From positions 1 to 53,706 of the forward strand of contig NZ_BAABRP010000021.1 of the NCBI RefSeq assembly GCF_039545055.1: a stretch of DNA of 53,706 bases. Reading direction: 5' to 3'. Below, in pieces: positions 1-13,143 of this stretch. Below the pieces are notes generated by a model, which made no database searches, was not told the origin of the DNA, and saw only the letters and a program-made list of their open reading frames with translations. The translations under genes were made by a program, and so were the position numbers. Origin of the DNA: Deinococcus carri. Lineage in GTDB: Bacteria > Deinococcota > Deinococci > Deinococcales > Deinococcaceae. The stretch's first letter is position 1. Each line of letters begins with the position of its first letter.

Positions 1-117
1 TTGCGTCTGAGATTGGCCCATCTGGTGCGCAAAAGTCTATCCTTCTGCCGCAAACAAGCCAACCTTGAGACGCTGCTTTGGCTTTTCATCCATCGCTACA
101 ACGCGTCATTACCCTGA
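1..117 (+). pseudogene. IS1-like transposase, C-terminal end (partial at window edge)
   Basis: Frame 1 is open from base 1 to a TGA at 115-117 and reads as a basic segment (LRLRLAHLVRKSLSFCRK) followed by LLWLFIHRYN. This closely resembles the C-terminus of IS1-family transposases, where an R-L-x-R-L-x-R-K-S-S-F-S stretch precedes a W-x-F-I-H-x-Y-N ending. The remainder lies outside the window, so it is not possible to say whether the element is intact. The terminal inverted repeat should lie between 118 and about 146, but it cannot be recognised without the other end. Confidence 0.75.
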
Positions 118-146
118 ACCCTCGACCAGCCGCATTATCCAGTCTG

Positions 147-638
<492 letters not shown>

Positions 639-656
639 ACGTCTGGCAGAAGGAGC

Positions 657-706
657 AAGGCAGATGGCAAAAGGCGGAAGGCCAAACGCCTTTTGCCATC
701 TGCCTT
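657..706 (-). terminator. long perfect hairpin between dps and the DUF4385 gene
   Basis: Bases 657-675 and 688-706 are perfect inverted repeats (19 bp, core AGGCAGATGGCAAAAGGC) with a 12-base loop. It lies just past the dps stop on the minus strand and could end or attenuate the dps transcript. No T-run follows, so a processing or stabilising role is equally possible. The words GGCAGAAGG and GGCAAAAGG recur in the insertion inside the FMN riboswitch near 19990-20015. Confidence 0.6.
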
Positions 707-715
707 CGGCGTCCT

Positions 716-1420
<705 letters not shown>

Positions 1421-1538
1421 GTGTCCACGCTACGCCGCCACATGAAACGCGCCTATACGGCGTTTCTTTACGCTTGACGGTCCGGCGGCGGCTGTCACCG
1501 GGCGCGCACCACCCGCACCCGGTTATGCTGGGCCTCTC

Positions 1539-1997
1539 ATGACCGACTCGCCGGACACGGACAGGCTGTCCGCCCTGCTGGACGAGCTGCGTATTCTGCT
1601 TCAGGGCACCCAGGTTCTCACGAGCTTCCTGATCATCTTGCCGTTCAACGCGAGTTTCCGCGACCTGGTGGCCTCCGAACGCTGGGTGTACGCGGCGACC
1701 TTTCTGTGCTCGCTGACCAGCCTGGTGCTGCTGAGTGCCCCGGCCCTGCACCACTACCTGCGCCGCCCGGTCCGCCATGTCGAGCAGTTCAAGGCGACCA
1801 CCACCGCTCTGGTCCGGGTGGGGGCCGTCTTCATTTCCCTGGCCCTGGTGCTGACCACCCGGCTGGTCACGGCCCAGGTGATGTCCGGTGCCTTTGCCTG
1901 GATCGCGCCGGGCGGCATTGCCCTGCTGCTGCTGGGGGTGTGGTGGGCACTGCCCCTCCTGCATGAGCGCCGCGAGTACGGGGGACCCAAGACCTGA
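1539..1997 (+). CDS. DUF6328-like four-helix membrane protein
   Basis: A 152-residue protein with four hydrophobic segments (about residues 25-45, 55-75, 92-112 and 120-140) and short charged ends. It resembles the DUF6328 family of small membrane proteins, whose function is unknown. A TATGCT hexamer at 1524-1529 lies 9 bases before ATG, so a transcript with a few-base leader is likely. The gene is divergent from dps and convergent with the hydrolase gene at 2074-2991. Confidence 0.75.
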   Translation: MTDSPDTDRLSALLDELRILLQGTQVLTSFLIILPFNASFRDLVASERWVYAATFLCSLTSLVLLSAPALHHYLRRPVRHVEQFKATTTALVRVGAVFISLALVLTTRLVTAQVMSGAFAWIAPGGIALLLLGVWWALPLLHERREYGGPKT

Positions 1998-2042
1998 GGC
2001 CCCCAGCGGCGAGCCGGAACCGAGGGACCGGGTAGGCGCGGC

Positions 2043-2070
2043 AGAAAAAAGGCCGGAGTGGCCGGAAGCC
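2043..2070 (-). terminator. possible terminator of the metallo-hydrolase gene
   Basis: On the minus strand a GGCC-rich inverted repeat is followed by six T residues, directly after the stop of the MBL-fold gene. The stem is short (four to five bp), so this is a weak call. Confidence 0.4.
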
Positions 2071-2073
2071 GTA

Positions 2074-2991
2074 TCAGGCCGGCCCGAAGACGAGGCGGCC
2101 CCCGGCCACGTCCATGACCACCGCGCCCGCATCCAGCAGCTCGGTCAGGTGCGCGCTGACCACCGCGCGGTTGAGGACCACCGCCCCCGCGTTCGTCATC
2201 TGCACGCCCAGGGCGTCACACACGCGTGCCAGCACCTCGTCCACCGTCGCCGGGCCGGCCTGAAGGGCTTCCCGCACGACCTGCGTGGTGCGCTCGTAGG
2301 CGGCGAGGTTGGCGGCGACCAGACCGGCCAGGTCCTCCGTGGGGTCGCCGTGGCCGGGTAGCACCACGCGCACGCCCGGCAGCGTTCCCAGCCGGGCCGC
2401 GGCCTCCTTCTGCGGGCGGGAGGCGGCGCAGAAGGTCAGGGGATGCTTTTGCAGGGCGTCCGGGCCGAAGAGGGCGTCGGCGGCATACAGCACGTCGCCG
2501 CAGCGCACGGCGTACATCTGGACCGCGTGGCCGGACACGTCCAGCAGCTCCACCTCCACCCCCCCCAGCCGCACCGGGCTGGTCGCGGGGAGGGGGCGGG
2601 CCGGACTCGCCGGGGCCAGCAGGAACTTGGTCCGCAACTCGCGGGGAGGCAGCGCCCCGAACAGCGACAGGGGTTCCAGCACCGGGTGGTTGATGACGGC
2701 GGCTTCCAGCGGCGGTGCGTGGACCTCCAGCCCCGGAAAGCGCTTCAGAATCAGGGCGTTGCCGCCGTGGTGGTCGGCGTGGCTGTGGGTGTTCAGGATG
2801 GCGGTGGGGGTGAGGCCCGCGCCCTCCACCGCGCGCAGGAGCTTGCGGGCGTGCGAGTCTTCCAGGCCGGTGTCCACCAGCAGCGCCCCGCCCCGGCTGC
2901 CCTCCACCACCACGCTGTTTACCGCGCCCGGCAGGAAGTGGACGCCCGGCGCGAGGGTCACGAGTGCGGGGTGCGGGAGGGGTGGGGTCAT
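2074..2991 (-). CDS. MBL-fold metallo-hydrolase
   Basis: A 305-residue protein of the metallo-beta-lactamase fold. The metal-binding HxHxDH signature is seen in NTHSHADHHGGN (about residues 67-78), with further ligands in VSGHAVQM and VLPGHGDPTED. After the catalytic domain the C-terminal about 80 residues look like a small helical or winged-helix domain, as in LACTB2-like members. The substrate cannot be told from the sequence; hydroxyacylglutathione, nucleic acid or lactone hydrolases all share these motifs. The start has a TACCCT box at 2999-3004 (minus strand), 7 bases before ATG. It is divergent from the permease gene with only about 65 bases between starts. Confidence 0.85.
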   Translation of the reverse strand: MTPPLPHPALVTLAPGVHFLPGAVNSVVVEGSRGGALLVDTGLEDSHARKLLRAVEGAGLTPTAILNTHSHADHHGGNALILKRFPGLEVHAPPLEAAVINHPVLEPLSLFGALPPRELRTKFLLAPASPARPLPATSPVRLGGVEVELLDVSGHAVQMYAVRCGDVLYAADALFGPDALQKHPLTFCAASRPQKEAAARLGTLPGVRVVLPGHGDPTEDLAGLVAANLAAYERTTQVVREALQAGPATVDEVLARVCDALGVQMTNAGAVVLNRAVVSAHLTELLDAGAVVMDVAGGRLVFGPA

Positions 2992-3056
2992 GGGAGACAG
3001 GGTAAGGGGCCGGGAAGGTAAAGGTGGGCGGGTGGGGAGAGGAGTACGCTACGCGA

Positions 3057-5267
<2,211 letters not shown>

Positions 5268-5279
5268 TGCAGAAGAAAA

Positions 5280-5299
5280 CCCCCACCGGGGGGTGGGGG
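5280..5299 (-). terminator. terminator of the 68-residue minus-strand gene
   Basis: CCCCCACC (5280-5287) pairs with GGTGGGGG (5292-5299). On the minus strand the hairpin is followed by TTTTCTTCT, so it is an intrinsic terminator for the small gene at 5349-5555. It also lies just past the permease stop on the plus strand and may serve both. Confidence 0.65.
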
Positions 5300-5348
5300 C
5301 GTCCAGCCGGACACGGTGACGTGCTGGGCAGGCACCCAGAGGCTCAGG

Positions 5349-5555
5349 TCAGGGCAGGAGCTTGACCAACGTGTGGATCAGCTCTGCAAGAGCGGTGACC
5401 AGCGCCGCGAGGGCAGTTGCAAACGCTGTCCAGGCCGCCAGACTCTTCATCCGGCGCTGGAACTTTGCTTGCTCCGCCTTGCGGTTTTTGGTACGCTTCT
5501 TGTGCGTCAAGAGCATCACCAACCTTTCGGTGACCCCTGTGTGTTTGCGGCACAT
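5349..5555 (-). CDS. small basic protein with C-terminal hydrophobic helix, unknown
   Basis: Sixty-eight residues. The first 40 are very basic (THKKRTKNRKAEQAKFQRR) and the last 30 form one amphipathic to hydrophobic helix (AAWTAFATALAALVTALAEL). I chose ATG at 5555 because AGAAAGGAG lies 7 bases upstream, a clear Shine-Dalgarno, and a terminator follows the stop. I recognise no family. The layout resembles small single-pass membrane peptides such as holin-like or type I toxin peptides, but nothing in the sequence proves that. Confidence 0.6.
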   Translation of the reverse strand: MCRKHTGVTERLVMLLTHKKRTKNRKAEQAKFQRRMKSLAAWTAFATALAALVTALAELIHTLVKLLP

Positions 5556-5677
5556 GGGGGTTGCTCCTTTCTGGAGCGGTGACCTCTGACCTACCCGACT
5601 TGTCATGCAGCGCGCCCGGCCGGACGGGTTGATCATAACCGCACCCGCACCTCCCCCACGGGTGTAGCCTCTCTCCC

Positions 5678-6895
5678 GTGTCCGTTCCCGCCGCCGCCCC
5701 ACCCTTCCGACTCTCGCCCGCACAGCTCGGCCTGATCGCCGCCAACTTCCTGATGTGGGGAGGGTTCTTCGCAGTAATTCCGCTGGTAACGGTGCATTTC
5801 GTGGACGGGCGGGGGTGGGCGGCGGCCAGTGTGGGGCTGGTGCTGGGCCTGCGGCAACTGACGCAGCAGGGTCTGACGGTCTTCGGCGGGGCCTGGGCCG
5901 ACCGGATTGGGCCGAAACCGCTGATTCTGGCCGGGTGCCTGATTCGCACGCTGGGCTTCACCTGGATGGGCTTCGCGGACACGTTGCCGGTGCTGCTGGC
6001 GGCGTCGGTCCTGGCGGGCATCGGCGGCGGCCTGTTCGATGCCCCCAAGAACGCGGCCATCACGGCCGTCACGCGGCCCGAGCACCGCACGCGGATGTTC
6101 AGCCTGACCAGCATTTCCGGCAACCTCGGCATGGTGACGGGGCCACTCATCGGGGCCGCGCTGATTGGCCTGGGCTTCCGCACGGCGGCGCTGGCGGCGG
6201 GCAGCGTGTACCTGGTGGCGGGCGCGCTGCTAGCCGCGACCCTGCCCCACACGCGCCCCGAGCAGACGGCGGGCAGCGGCCTCGCGGGCCTGAGAACGGC
6301 GGCCCGCGACCGCCGCTTTCGCCGCTTCACGCTGGTGCTGGTGGGCTACTTTCTGCTGAGTACGCAGCTCAACGTGGCCGTGACCCTCAAGGCCGTGGCG
6401 CTGGCCGGGCCGGGCGCGACGGGGCCGCTGTACGGCCTCTCGGCGGGGCTGGCGGTGGTGCTGCAATATCCGCTGCTGCGCTTCGTGGAGGCGCGGGTGC
6501 GCACGCGGGTGGCCCTGGTCGCGGCGGTGCTGACGGTGGGCCTGAGCCTGGGGTTGATGGGCCTGGCCGTGACCTTCGGGCAACTGCTGGCCTGCGTGGC
6601 GCTCTACAGTCTGGGCACTATGCTGGTGTACCCCACCCAGCAGACGCTGACCGCGCGCCTGGCCCCCGCGGGCCTGATCGGCAGTTACTTCGGCTTCAGC
6701 GCCATCAGCCTGGGGCTGGGCGGCGCGGTGGGCAACGTGGTGGGTGGCCTGCTGATCGACACGGGTGAGAAGCTGGGGCTGCCGCTGCTGCCCTGGCTCA
6801 CGCTGATGCTGGTCGGCGTGCTCACGGCCCTGGGCCTGCGCTGGGCGCTGAAGGACGTGCCCACCCGCGAGGAGGCGGAGGAAGCCGGCCTTTGA
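5678..6895 (+). CDS. MFS transporter
   Basis: A 405-residue protein with about twelve hydrophobic segments. A major facilitator loop motif lies between helices 2 and 3 (GAWADRIGPKPLILAG, about residues 68-83), consistent with the G-x-x-x-D-R-x-G-R signature. It is likely a drug or metabolite efflux transporter of the inner membrane; the substrate is unknown. The GTG start is supported by TAGCCT at 5665-5670, 7 bases upstream. The gene is divergent from the 68-residue gene at 5349-5555. Confidence 0.87.
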   Translation: MSVPAAAPPFRLSPAQLGLIAANFLMWGGFFAVIPLVTVHFVDGRGWAAASVGLVLGLRQLTQQGLTVFGGAWADRIGPKPLILAGCLIRTLGFTWMGFADTLPVLLAASVLAGIGGGLFDAPKNAAITAVTRPEHRTRMFSLTSISGNLGMVTGPLIGAALIGLGFRTAALAAGSVYLVAGALLAATLPHTRPEQTAGSGLAGLRTAARDRRFRRFTLVLVGYFLLSTQLNVAVTLKAVALAGPGATGPLYGLSAGLAVVLQYPLLRFVEARVRTRVALVAAVLTVGLSLGLMGLAVTFGQLLACVALYSLGTMLVYPTQQTLTARLAPAGLIGSYFGFSAISLGLGGAVGNVVGGLLIDTGEKLGLPLLPWLTLMLVGVLTALGLRWALKDVPTREEAEEAGL

Positions 6896-6904
6896 CAGAG
6901 GAAG

Positions 6905-6937
6905 GCCCCACACTCCGCACAGCGGCAGGCGTGGGGC
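6905..6937. terminator. hairpin between convergent genes
   Basis: GCCCCAC (6905-6911) pairs with GTGGGGC (6931-6937) between the convergent MFS and DUF4142 genes. There is no clear T-run, so it is a tentative bidirectional terminator. Confidence 0.4.
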
Positions 6938-6955
6938 ACATCCGGCAGGGCCGGC

Positions 6956-7480
6956 TCAGGGGGCGCTGGGGGCTGGAGCCGTCCCGCCAGGCAGGGCCTG
7001 GGCCTCGGCGAGGTGCTGGGTGATGATGGGCAGTTGCTGGTTGGCGAGGGCCACCACGTCGGCGTCCTTCCCGGCGGCCTGCTCGTTTTGCATGATGCTC
7101 ACCGTGAGCTGGTGGCTGACCACCATCTCGCGGGCATAGGCGGCGTCAAAGGCCGCGCCGCTCATGCCGCTCAGGGTGTTGATCTTGAGCTGCAATTCGG
7201 GCGGCAGCATCTTGGGCAGGGGCACACCCTTGCGGGTGGCGAGGGCCGCCACCTGGTTCTGGGCGTTCGTGTGGTCGTTGACCATGTGCTGGGCATAGGC
7301 CCGCACCGCGTCCGAGGTCGTCTTGCCCAGCGCGACCTGGGCCGCCTGGACCTCGAACAGGTTGCTGCCGGTCGCCGCTTGCAGGAACAGGCCGTCGGTG
7401 GTGCTGGCGTTGGGGGCCAACATGGAAGGGGCACAGGAAGCCAGCACCAGCGGAAGAAGGAGCAGGGGTCGTTTCAGCAT
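6956..7480 (-). CDS. DUF4142 lipoprotein
   Basis: A 174-residue exported protein. The N-terminus MLKRPLLLLPLVLASCAPS is a lipoprotein signal peptide with a lipobox (L-A-S-C). The mature part has the alpha-helical, ferritin-like DUF4142 pattern (paired helices with YAQHMVNDHTNAQNQVAAL and the A-Y-x-x-x-M-V-x-x-H repeat). The function of DUF4142 is not established. ATG 7480 has GGAGG five bases upstream. An in-frame extension of 23 residues would bury the signal peptide, so I rejected it. Confidence 0.85.
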   Translation of the reverse strand: MLKRPLLLLPLVLASCAPSMLAPNASTTDGLFLQAATGSNLFEVQAAQVALGKTTSDAVRAYAQHMVNDHTNAQNQVAALATRKGVPLPKMLPPELQLKINTLSGMSGAAFDAAYAREMVVSHQLTVSIMQNEQAAGKDADVVALANQQLPIITQHLAEAQALPGGTAPAPSAP

Positions 7481-7681
7481 GGAAACCTCCGGAATCGGGA
7501 AATGACGTATGTCGCGCTGCTGACCGCAGCGGTCCGCCATCCGCCTCACCAGTCAGTCTGGCCGCAGAGCCGCCGTGCCGCGTGGCGGACCCCTCAAGGC
7601 CGGGCTAATGAAGTCTTGGGGCGACCTCCATCACCCTTGAGCCAGGGGCCAGTCCTTCTCTGCGCCCGGTACACTCGCCCC

Positions 7682-8074
7682 ATGCTCTGGGTGAACGTCT
7701 TCATGCTGCTGCTGGTGGGCCTGCTGCTGGGGTGGGTGCCGGTGCTGGGGCCGCTGCTGCTGGGCTTTCTGGCGGGGCGGGCCGAACGGGGGCCGCGGGC
7801 GGTGCTGGTGCTGCTGCCCGCGCTGGTCCTCCAGACGCTGGGCCTGCTGGGCGCGCGCTGGCTGGAAAACACCATCGAGGCGCGGGGGCTGGAAGGTGGG
7901 CTGTGGACGGCGCTGGCGTGGCTGGGCAGCCCGCTGTACACGGCGCTGGGGCGGCCGCTGGGCAACCTGATCGGGGACAGTAGCCTGACGGCCTTTCTGC
8001 TGCTGTTCACGCTGCCTGCCGGGGTGGGACTGGTGCTGGGCCTCGTCACGGCGCGGCCCTCCCGGCGGCTGTAG
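7682..8074 (+). CDS. small hydrophobic membrane protein, unknown
   Basis: One hundred and thirty residues, mostly Leu/Gly/Val. There are two hydrophobic hairpin segments at about 1-25 and 38-55, a polar middle with ARWLENTIEARG, and a third hydrophobic segment at about 105-122. I do not recognise a family. The start is well supported: TACACT at 7670-7675 lies exactly 6 bases before ATG. The gene is divergent from the lipoprotein gene and convergent with the S41 peptidase gene. Confidence 0.7.
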   Translation: MLWVNVFMLLLVGLLLGWVPVLGPLLLGFLAGRAERGPRAVLVLLPALVLQTLGLLGARWLENTIEARGLEGGLWTALAWLGSPLYTALGRPLGNLIGDSSLTAFLLLFTLPAGVGLVLGLVTARPSRRL

Positions 8075-8113
8075 CCAGACGGGAGGGCCGGAGGGCGGCT
8101 GTTCAGGGGTCGG

Positions 8114-9487
<1,374 letters not shown>

Positions 9488-9585
9488 GGGTGCTCCCATT
9501 CTGCGGTGGGCAGATGGGAAATTGGTGGGCCGAAAATGCCGTCCAGGTTGCAATTTCAGCCGCTTCCCCCGCGCCTGAGGGGAGG

Positions 9586-10485
<900 letters not shown>

Positions 10486-10497
10486 GCCCCCAGGGTA

Positions 10498-10770
10498 GGG
10501 CCGCAAAGGGTGTATGCCTCAGGGCTGCAAGAATATGATTCGTGCGCCTGCCAGCCAGCGGGGGGAGCGGTCACGCGGTGAATACTCATGAAGGACTCTT
10601 GAGGGGCTTCTCGGAAATCCAGGCCAGTTTTCTTAAGGCTGCCTCGCCAGATGGCACATGCAGCCCTGACACTTGCCGGGCATACTTCGTTCCAGCTCCA
10701 GGCGACACGCCGGGCCGGAGGGAGACGCCCACCTCCTCATCAACGGGCGCGCGAGCGGGCCGGAAGTAGG
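10498..10770. other. intergenic stretch, no gene recognised
   Basis: No convincing coding frame, ribosome site or conserved RNA could be recognised here. It leads directly into the tRNA-like 3' end and terminator, so part of it may be transcribed into a structured RNA or may be the remains of an integration event. Confidence 0.4.
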
Positions 10771-10806
10771 CCGTCAGGTGGGTTCGATTCCCATCACCCG
10801 CAGCCA
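10771..10806 (+). other. tRNA 3'-half-like sequence (T arm, acceptor strand, CCA)
   Basis: The sequence GTGGG-TTCGATT-CCCAT (10779-10795) is a perfect T arm with the invariant TTCGA. It is followed by CACCCGCA, G and CCA. The acceptor strand would need a partner TGCGGGTG or GCGGGTG 70-100 bases upstream, and none is present in the 300 bases before it. No D arm or anticodon arm could be folded. The best reading is a 3' tRNA fragment of the kind left by tRNA-targeting integrases. The eight bases between the T stem and GCCA would fit tRNA-Sec, but the missing 5' half argues against an intact gene. Confidence 0.5.
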
Positions 10807-10815
10807 GAATGAAGT

Positions 10816-10842
10816 AAGGGAGCCGCAACAGGCTCCCTTTTT
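10816..10842 (+). terminator. intrinsic terminator after the tRNA-like sequence
   Basis: AAGGGAGCC (10816-10824) pairs with GGCTCCCTT (10831-10839), loop GCAACA, followed by a T-run to 10842. It is a strong rho-independent terminator with no protein gene upstream on the plus strand, which implies that the region before it is, or was, transcribed as RNA. Confidence 0.85.
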
Positions 10843-10978
10843 CGTTGGTCCAGTGTCGTGTGGTCCAATTTTGTGGATCCAGGGAGCTGGCGGGCGAGCG
10901 GGGCGGGAAGCCAGAAAGTGGCGGGTGCCGTTTTCCGGAAGGGCGGAACTGGAGCCGCCTGCCACCTATCATCCGGCC

Positions 10979-11419
10979 ATGTCCGAGCGACCGCTGACCA
11001 ATGCCGCCCGCGTGACCCATCTCCACCGCAGGTTCGGCTTTACCGTGCCCGAGCAGCCTGCCCCGCCCTCCCCCGACCTCCTCACCCTGCGCCGCACCCT
11101 CATCAGGGAAGAAGCGCAGGAGGTGGAGGAGGAATGGGGCCGTCTGGAAGCCCGTTTGCAAGCAGGCGAGAACGTCCCGCCCGCCGACCTCGCCCCGCTG
11201 GCCCACGAACTCGCGGACCTGCTGTACGTGACCTACGGTGCCCTGACGACCCTGGGCATCGACGCCGACGCGGTCTTTGCCGAGGTCCACCGCGCCAACA
11301 TGGCGAAGCTCGGCGGCCCCAGACGCGCCGACGGCAAGCTGCTCAAGCCGGAGGGCTGGCAGCCTGCCGACGTGCGGGGGGTGATTGAGGGGCAGGAAGT
11401 GGTCAGTGGGAAGTGGTGA
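10979..11419 (+). CDS. MazG-like dUTP/NTP pyrophosphatase (DR2231-type)
   Basis: A 146-residue all-alpha MazG/HisE-like protein. The metal-binding pattern is EEAQEVEEE near residue 42 and HELADLLYVTYGAL near residue 76, with a conserved C-terminal ADGKLLKPEGWQPADV. It closely resembles D. radiodurans DR2231, shown to hydrolyse dUTP to dUMP and pyrophosphate, so a house-cleaning role against uracil in DNA is likely. The start is ATG 10979, with TATCAT at 10967-10972 exactly 6 bases upstream. The stop codon lies inside the loop of a 14-bp hairpin. Confidence 0.88.
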   Translation: MSERPLTNAARVTHLHRRFGFTVPEQPAPPSPDLLTLRRTLIREEAQEVEEEWGRLEARLQAGENVPPADLAPLAHELADLLYVTYGALTTLGIDADAVFAEVHRANMAKLGGPRRADGKLLKPEGWQPADVRGVIEGQEVVSGKW

Positions 11420-11446
11420 GTGGAGGGGCTGTTTCCCACTGACCAC
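11399..11446 (+). terminator. 14-bp perfect hairpin spanning the dUTPase stop codon
   Basis: GTGGTCAGTGGGAA (11399-11412) pairs with TTCCCACTGACCAC (11433-11446). The TGA stop of the upstream gene (11417-11419) lies in the 20-base loop, so the last codons form the left arm. No T-run follows. Confidence 0.6.
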
Positions 11447-11605
11447 CTGACGGTCTGGAAAATTTTATGTGAGAGGCCACAAAACAAGCATCCAGCCGTC
11501 TTTGAGCAGCGTGCGTGGGCCTGGGCACCTCACTTTTCTCGTGCCTGGCGGCTCTGGGTTACGGCCGGTACGCTTTGAATTCGCCACGCTGTCAGGTTTC
11601 CTGGG

Positions 11606-12373
11606 TCACCGAATCTGAATCGTCACGCTCTTACTGCCTGTACTGCCCACGATGTTCTTGATTCCGAAGGTCAGCAGATTCTTCGTCTTCCCATTTACCG
11701 TCGAGATAACCTGCGCCACCTTGTTTTTGCCCAGGTTCTGCTGACCGTCTCCCCCAAGAACGCGCCAGTTCAGGGTCACTTCATTGACGCCCTTTTTCAG
11801 AAAGGGGCGCAGGTCTATATTCGCGTCGCCCAGTACGTAAACGTAATGTTTGCCGTCTACGGTAATCGTCCACTCGAATGGTCCGAAAGCGTGGCTGAAG
11901 TCGAGTTTCACCCGGTACTGGTCCCCGGCGCAGGCCAGGTTATTCTGTGGGGGAGCCGAGAACTTGTAGGCCAGCTGCCGCTGATTGGGATAGGCCTGCG
12001 GGCTGAACTGGAAGATGGTCGTGGCACGGTTCCCGTACATGACCTTCAACTCCACGGGGACATCGTATAGCCTCCCGGAGTCAGAGAGCTTTTTGGGCTG
12101 CCAGTTCAATTGAATCCGGTTCTGAGTCGTCAGGGCGTTCGTGACATTCTGACTGACCAGCTCGTACGGCTTCCCCAAGTTGATGGCTTTGTCATTGAGT
12201 TTGACCGTGAGGGGTGTGCGCAGGCGGTCGCCCCCAACCTTCAGCAGGTAAGACGGCTGGGGGCACCCAGCGGGGCTGTTCGGCGTTTCCACCTGCGCGA
12301 AAGCGGCTCCAGTGCCGAGGAGCCACACCATGACCACGGTTCCGGCTGGATGACGCAGAGGGGTAGGCAGCAT
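11606..12373 (-). CDS. secreted protein, unknown
   Basis: A 255-residue exported protein: signal peptide 1-27 (VVMVWLLGTGAAFA then QVE). The mature part is beta-rich (YELVSQNVTNALTTQNRIQL, FEWTITVDGKHYVYVLGD) and contains two cysteines (in AGCPQP and LACAGD) that could form a disulfide. No family is recognised. A TACGGT hexamer lies 5 bases before ATG. GC content is visibly lower than in neighbouring genes (more A/T-ending codons and AAA/AAT codons), which hints at recent acquisition. No neighbour suggests a role. Confidence 0.75.
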   Translation of the reverse strand: MLPTPLRHPAGTVVMVWLLGTGAAFAQVETPNSPAGCPQPSYLLKVGGDRLRTPLTVKLNDKAINLGKPYELVSQNVTNALTTQNRIQLNWQPKKLSDSGRLYDVPVELKVMYGNRATTIFQFSPQAYPNQRQLAYKFSAPPQNNLACAGDQYRVKLDFSHAFGPFEWTITVDGKHYVYVLGDANIDLRPFLKKGVNEVTLNWRVLGGDGQQNLGKNKVAQVISTVNGKTKNLLTFGIKNIVGSTGSKSVTIQIR

Positions 12374-12547
12374 GGTTCACCGTAAAGGCCGAATATGAGC
12401 GTCCAGCCAAAGTGACGTGGAGGCCAGAACGGTGGTCACGGTCGGAATACGTCCCAGTCCATATTCTCGTCGGTAAAAACAGAAACTGCCCCCGTCAGGG
12501 AACAGTTCCTCATAACCTTTCGGGTCGTCAGCACTCCCCCCTCACGT

Positions 12548-13090
<543 letters not shown>

Positions 13091-13100
13091 GTGTGCCTCC

Positions 13101-13117
13101 TTACGTAAATAACATAA
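13101..13117 (-). promoter_or_regulatory. radiation/desiccation response motif (DdrO operator) of ddrB
   Basis: TTACGTAAATAACATAA on the plus strand (TTATGTTATTTACGTAA on the coding strand) matches the 17-bp RDRM palindrome known upstream of DdrO-regulated genes. It lies 10 bases before the ddrB start and overlaps any -10 box, which fits repression by occlusion. Confidence 0.9.
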
Positions 13118-13143
13118 CACAAAGCTGCCAGTCCTGTGTGCCT

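Noticed and set aside
10700..10806. Intact tRNA-Sec gene
   Set aside because: The 3' side fits an 8-bp acceptor, G and CCA, but no matching 5' strand or UCA anticodon arm could be folded.
10586..11446. Overlapping frames on both strands across the tRNA-like sequence, reading GDGNRTH or VGSIPITRS
   Set aside because: These peptides are well-known false translations of tRNA T arms; the region is RNA-like, not coding.
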